This document shows, piece by piece, positions 31,745 to 34,533 of a stretch of 34,533 nucleotides of DNA. The notes under the pieces are model-generated. The model made no database searches, had not been told where the DNA came from, and worked only from the letters and a program-made list of their open reading frames with translations. Source of the stretch: JBAVQS01 sp049694275 (GTDB lineage Bacteria; Chloroflexota; Anaerolineae; UBA4142; SHND01); contig JBAVQS010000109.1 of NCBI GenBank assembly GCA_049694275.1, positions 1 through 34,533 of the forward strand, in the 5' to 3' direction. Position 1 is the stretch's first letter, and each line of letters starts with the position of its first letter. A program made the position numbers and the translations under genes.

Positions 31745-33517
31745 ATGAATTTCTCAATCCCCGCGACGATTCGCGTGCTGATGCCTAACGGCACAGTAAA
31801 AACGGTGAACCTGGAGGCGTATGTTGCCGGCGTTGTTGCCGCAACGATGCCAGCCGACGCGCCGCTGGAGGCGCTCAAGGCGCAAGCCGTGGCTGCACGT
31901 ACGTTTGGCGCCATGACCCGGCGGCACATCGAGCGCGGGGCCGAGGTCTGTGCGCAACGGCACTGCCAGATCTGGCAGGCCATTGCGACTCCAATAGCGC
32001 GCCAGGCCGCTCATGAAACCGAAAGTCTCGTCGCCGTCCACGGCGGGCGACTCATCGACGCCTATTATTTTGAGCACTGCGACGGGAATACCCGGGATGC
32101 ACACGGCGTTCTGATCGAACCACCTGCTTATTTGCAGAGCGTCTCATGCGCCTGTGGCCTGGCAACCCTCAAAGGCCACGGTATCGGCATGTGCCAGCGC
32201 GGTGCGCTCGTAATGGCGCGGTTCGGCGATCCGTTTGAAGTCATTCTCAAACATTATTATACCGGCATTATAGTGGCGCATGCAGTGACAGCCGCCGGTG
32301 CAGCCACGCCGGACAAGCCGGCGCCGGCCATTATTCCGCCATCCCGCCCGGCGCCCGTCAAGCCAGCCACACCACCTGTCATGGATGGCGGCACGACCAC
32401 CCCGCGCCGCCGCCCGGTCGTCCAGCCGCGCCCGGCCCGTCCCCCTGTCCCACCGATCGAGCCGCCGCCATCGAGCACACCTTCCGTTCCATCGCGCGAG
32501 GCGCCGCCTCAAGCGCCACCGCTTGTTGCGCCGGCAGCGAAAATACCGACACAGGGCGAGCCGCCTGTCATGCCCGCCACGGAACCGCCTCCACAGAGCC
32601 CACTGCTTGGCACGCCCGCCACGGAACAGCCAGCCCCATCCCTCGCCCAGGTTCCGATACCGACGCCAGTCCCGCCGCTTGACAAGTCGGGTGTGCAACC
32701 AGGCCCTTCCGCCGAGCCACCTATCCCGGCGGCTGTCGAACCACCAACGGGAGTAGCCAAGCCCGCGCCACCCGCAGTCGCAAACGAAACAAGCCTGACG
32801 AGTGCGGCGAGCACAGCGAGCACAACGCTCCAGTCCCCGCCCACGGAGAAACAAGCCGAGGCGATCAATCAGCCAACTGTATCGCCACAACCGGCGACCG
32901 AGGAAACACGCCCGACTATGGGGCGGCCCAGACTATCACTTGACGATATCCAGGAACCAACCTGGTATCCGCTAACCGACGAACTCGCCCTGACGAACGA
33001 GCAAACCCAGGCCGAAATTTTGGATGAGGCGCTCGGGTTCCAGGAGGAACTGACCGAGGAACCTCTGGTAACACCCGAAGCAGGGATGTGGGAATGGAGT
33101 ATCGATCACTCAGCCGAGATCGCACCGCTGGTCGAACTGCCGCCGCCGCCCGACTCGATGCCTGAGGATTTGCCCCTCTTTGCGCCGCTCGAACCGCCGG
33201 AAGAGATCCCTCCACCGCCGCTGGTTGAAGAAGAGATGTTTGCCATTCCGGCCAGTGTCGGGCCTAGCGTCCTCGTCGATTCCCTGCCAGGACCGCGCAT
33301 CATTGCCGGCGATCTGAACATCGCGGGGGTCATCGTCACCATTCGGGACGCGTTTGGCAACGCGGTCGTTACGGTCAGCGGAACGGCATCACATCATGGC
33401 CCCGGGGGGTTTGAAGCGCCGCTTCCCGATTCTGGAGAGTACAAAGTCTTTTTTGAAGAACAGACTGTACCGATCGACCTCCGAGACGAAACGATCTTTA
33501 TCACCTACTCGACGTGA
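31745..33517 (+). CDS. SpoIID/LytB-domain protein with proline-rich linker
   Basis: This is a 590-residue protein. The SpoIID domain (about 1-180) has LEAYVAGVVAATMPADAPLEALKAQAVAARTF, with the catalytic-type Glu, HCQIWQ in place of the usual CCQVYQ, DAYYFEHCDGNT, and GHGIGMCQRGA in place of the typical GHGVGMSQxGA. SpoIID proteins are lytic transglycosylases acting on denuded peptidoglycan. A Pro/Ala/Thr-rich region (about 190-410) follows, then an acidic stretch rich in E and P, and a C-terminal beta domain (about 515-590, GDLNIAGVIVTIRDAFGNAV) that resembles a carboxypeptidase-regulatory-like fold. No signal peptide or transmembrane segment is visible at the N-terminus, which is odd for a wall enzyme. 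AGAGGA precedes the ATG. Long runs of short sequence here are Pro-coding and may mislead ORF finders on the opposite strand. Confidence 0.85.
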   Translation: MNFSIPATIRVLMPNGTVKTVNLEAYVAGVVAATMPADAPLEALKAQAVAARTFGAMTRRHIERGAEVCAQRHCQIWQAIATPIARQAAHETESLVAVHGGRLIDAYYFEHCDGNTRDAHGVLIEPPAYLQSVSCACGLATLKGHGIGMCQRGALVMARFGDPFEVILKHYYTGIIVAHAVTAAGAATPDKPAPAIIPPSRPAPVKPATPPVMDGGTTTPRRRPVVQPRPARPPVPPIEPPPSSTPSVPSREAPPQAPPLVAPAAKIPTQGEPPVMPATEPPPQSPLLGTPATEQPAPSLAQVPIPTPVPPLDKSGVQPGPSAEPPIPAAVEPPTGVAKPAPPAVANETSLTSAASTASTTLQSPPTEKQAEAINQPTVSPQPATEETRPTMGRPRLSLDDIQEPTWYPLTDELALTNEQTQAEILDEALGFQEELTEEPLVTPEAGMWEWSIDHSAEIAPLVELPPPPDSMPEDLPLFAPLEPPEEIPPPPLVEEEMFAIPASVGPSVLVDSLPGPRIIAGDLNIAGVIVTIRDAFGNAVVTVSGTASHHGPGGFEAPLPDSGEYKVFFEEQTVPIDLRDETIFITYST

Positions 33518-33546
33518 AAAAAAATCGCCGCACATTTGTGTGCGGC
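33517..33546 (-). terminator. Intrinsic terminator of the metalloenzyme gene
   Basis: A perfect 8-bp stem (GCCGCACA / TGTGCGGC, 33527-33546) with a 4-nt loop is followed on the minus strand by an 8-T run (A-run at 33517-33524). It is a textbook Rho-independent terminator for the minus-strand gene ending at 33584. The T-run overlaps the TGA stop of the converging SpoIID gene. In the plus direction no U-tract follows the hairpin. Confidence 0.85.
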
Positions 33547-33583
33547 AGGTACGGTCTATTCACCAAACATTTTGCGAATCGGG

Positions 33584-34501
33584 TCAGGCCGCGTGTGCGC
33601 CGGCAAGTAGATGAATGATCGCCGGCGTAATATCGACCAGTGAGTGAATGCGCGGCGCAATCTCCTGGCACCGCGTGCCGACCAGAATCGTCGGCACCGG
33701 GTTGAGGGTATGCCCCTTGACCGTCCAGTCCTCGATGTTGCCATGATCGCTCGTCATCAAGAGCAGAGTCTCGGTAGGATTCATCTCGTCGAGCAGACCG
33801 CCCCAGAATTCGTCCAGATCCGCCAACACCTCCAAAATCCAATCGTGATCATTTTTGTGCCCCGCGGCATCCGTCAGAAAGTATTCAAAGGCGGTGAAAT
33901 CGTTCTCCTGAGCGAGCCGCATCAGGTTGCGCCCCGCCTCACGCGCTGTGACCAGCGGGACCGGCGCGCCGTGCTCAACCCAGACCCGGTTGGTCAGAGA
34001 CATGGCGCTGACGGCGTGTCCAGAGCGCAGGTCATGAATGTCACGCATCCGCACCCCTGCTGATAGCGCGGCCTGCATAATCGCCGTCCGCCGCGCCTTG
34101 TTCCGCGCCAGCCGCTCGAAAAAGATGGGCGGATAGGCATTCCCCAGTTCTGCCGAAAACCCCTGGGACCGTAAGTGCTGAAAGACATTGCCCTGTGCAA
34201 TAATCTCCCGCAAAGTCGCATTGGGATAAGGCCCCTCATGCACCCCGATGGCGGCCGGGGCATTTACGCCGGTAAATATGGTCGTTTGCCCGGTCCCGCT
34301 CTGTGGTGTGCCGGGCACGCCGAGGGTGGTATCGGTAGGGACCAGGAGGGCACGCTCATTTGAATAATGGCCGTTTTCCTTGGTCGGAATGCTACCGAAC
34401 AGGCTGGCCCAGGCCGGCATCGACGCAACCAGAAAGGGGTTGCGCTCCGGGTCCTGAACCCCGAGACCGACCCCATCGACAAAAAGGAGCAAAATATGCA
34501 T
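33584..34501 (-). CDS. Alkaline-phosphatase-superfamily metalloenzyme
   Basis: This 305-residue enzyme shows the two-metal core of the metalloenzyme superfamily (phosphoglycerate mutase, phosphopentomutase and alkaline phosphatase types). The parts are FVDGVGLGVQDPERNPF (first metal Asp), GTPQSGTGQTTIFTGVNA (nucleophile region Ser/Thr), FLTDAAGHKNDHDW (Asp and two His) and TSDHGNIEDWTVKGHTLNPVP (Asp, His, His). All expected metal ligands look present. It is much shorter than bacterial 2,3-BPG-independent phosphoglycerate mutase, so a phosphohydrolase or phosphomutase on an unknown substrate is most likely. It starts at 34501 near the window edge; only 32 nt upstream are visible and no clear Shine-Dalgarno or promoter can be named. 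It converges with the SpoIID gene. Confidence 0.85.
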   Translation of the reverse strand: MHILLLFVDGVGLGVQDPERNPFLVASMPAWASLFGSIPTKENGHYSNERALLVPTDTTLGVPGTPQSGTGQTTIFTGVNAPAAIGVHEGPYPNATLREIIAQGNVFQHLRSQGFSAELGNAYPPIFFERLARNKARRTAIMQAALSAGVRMRDIHDLRSGHAVSAMSLTNRVWVEHGAPVPLVTAREAGRNLMRLAQENDFTAFEYFLTDAAGHKNDHDWILEVLADLDEFWGGLLDEMNPTETLLLMTSDHGNIEDWTVKGHTLNPVPTILVGTRCQEIAPRIHSLVDITPAIIHLLAGAHAA

Positions 34502-34533
34502 AGCAATGCGGATAGAGCGGCAAAAACGTAAAA

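Noticed and set aside
32144..32890. 248-codon minus-strand frame rich in Arg, Trp and Gly
   Set aside because: It mirrors the Pro-rich linker of the SpoIID-domain protein. Such composition is typical of an antisense shadow.
1..34533. CRISPR arrays, tRNA or rRNA genes, riboswitches
   Set aside because: No regular repeat-spacer pattern, tRNA-like cloverleaf or rRNA sequence was noticed. Gaps between genes are short and none looks like a known riboswitch.

Overview
This is a GC-rich, densely packed bacterial window. Gene content suggests a Chloroflexota-like (monoderm, Anaerolineae/Chloroflexia-type) bacterium. The clues are a complete NHLM-type peptide exporter with an unusually short HlyD-like adaptor, NRPS genes with a TubC-type docking domain, a transporter-HEAT-cyclic-nucleotide-binding fusion, a membrane-embedded MutS-like protein and an AlkZ-related protein. 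The taxonomic call is an inference from gene families, not from a marker gene.

Layout. (1) 1-410: the N-terminus of an IS transposase runs off the left edge (minus strand). It abuts a short plus-strand ORF that may be the remnant of a gene cut by the insertion. (2) 516-6716, plus strand: a peptide-export operon with a 65-aa double-glycine precursor, a HlyD-like adaptor, a C39-peptidase ABC transporter and a second NHLM ABC transporter. Start and stop codons overlap between several of these genes. (3) 6719-6765: a perfect 18-bp inverted repeat lies between two converging operons and is a shared terminator candidate. (4) 24416 to 6786, minus strand: one continuous operon of about 17.6 kb. In order it encodes a transporter/HEAT/cNMP-binding fusion, a C-A-T NRPS, a TubC-C-A-T-E-C NRPS, an extracellular family-5 solute-binding lipoprotein, a TM-HAMP-GAF sensor-like protein with no output domain, and a MinD/ParA-like ATPase with a degenerate P-loop. 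(5) 24640-27009, minus strand: a hybrid histidine kinase with two receiver domains, co-directional with the NRPS operon. (6) 27101-31710, plus strand: a DNA-maintenance group with a membrane MutS-like ATPase, a radical SAM/HhH protein, a small unknown protein and an AlkZ-related protein. (7) A SpoIID-domain protein (plus) and an alkaline-phosphatase-superfamily metalloenzyme (minus) converge at a clear intrinsic terminator.

How it may work together. The NRPS pair looks able to make a short acylated or capped peptide with two residues, the second epimerised. Neither protein has a thioesterase; the line ends in an intact extra condensation domain. An orphan solute-binding lipoprotein (no permease nearby), a membrane HAMP-GAF protein and a MinD-like protein are translated from the same operon. 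The most interesting hypothesis is a dedicated circuit that makes, exports (cNMP-gated transporter) and senses the nonribosomal peptide. This is inference from operon structure only. A second recurring signal is a -10 hexamer placed exactly 6 nt before the ATG of three genes, which suggests leaderless transcription.
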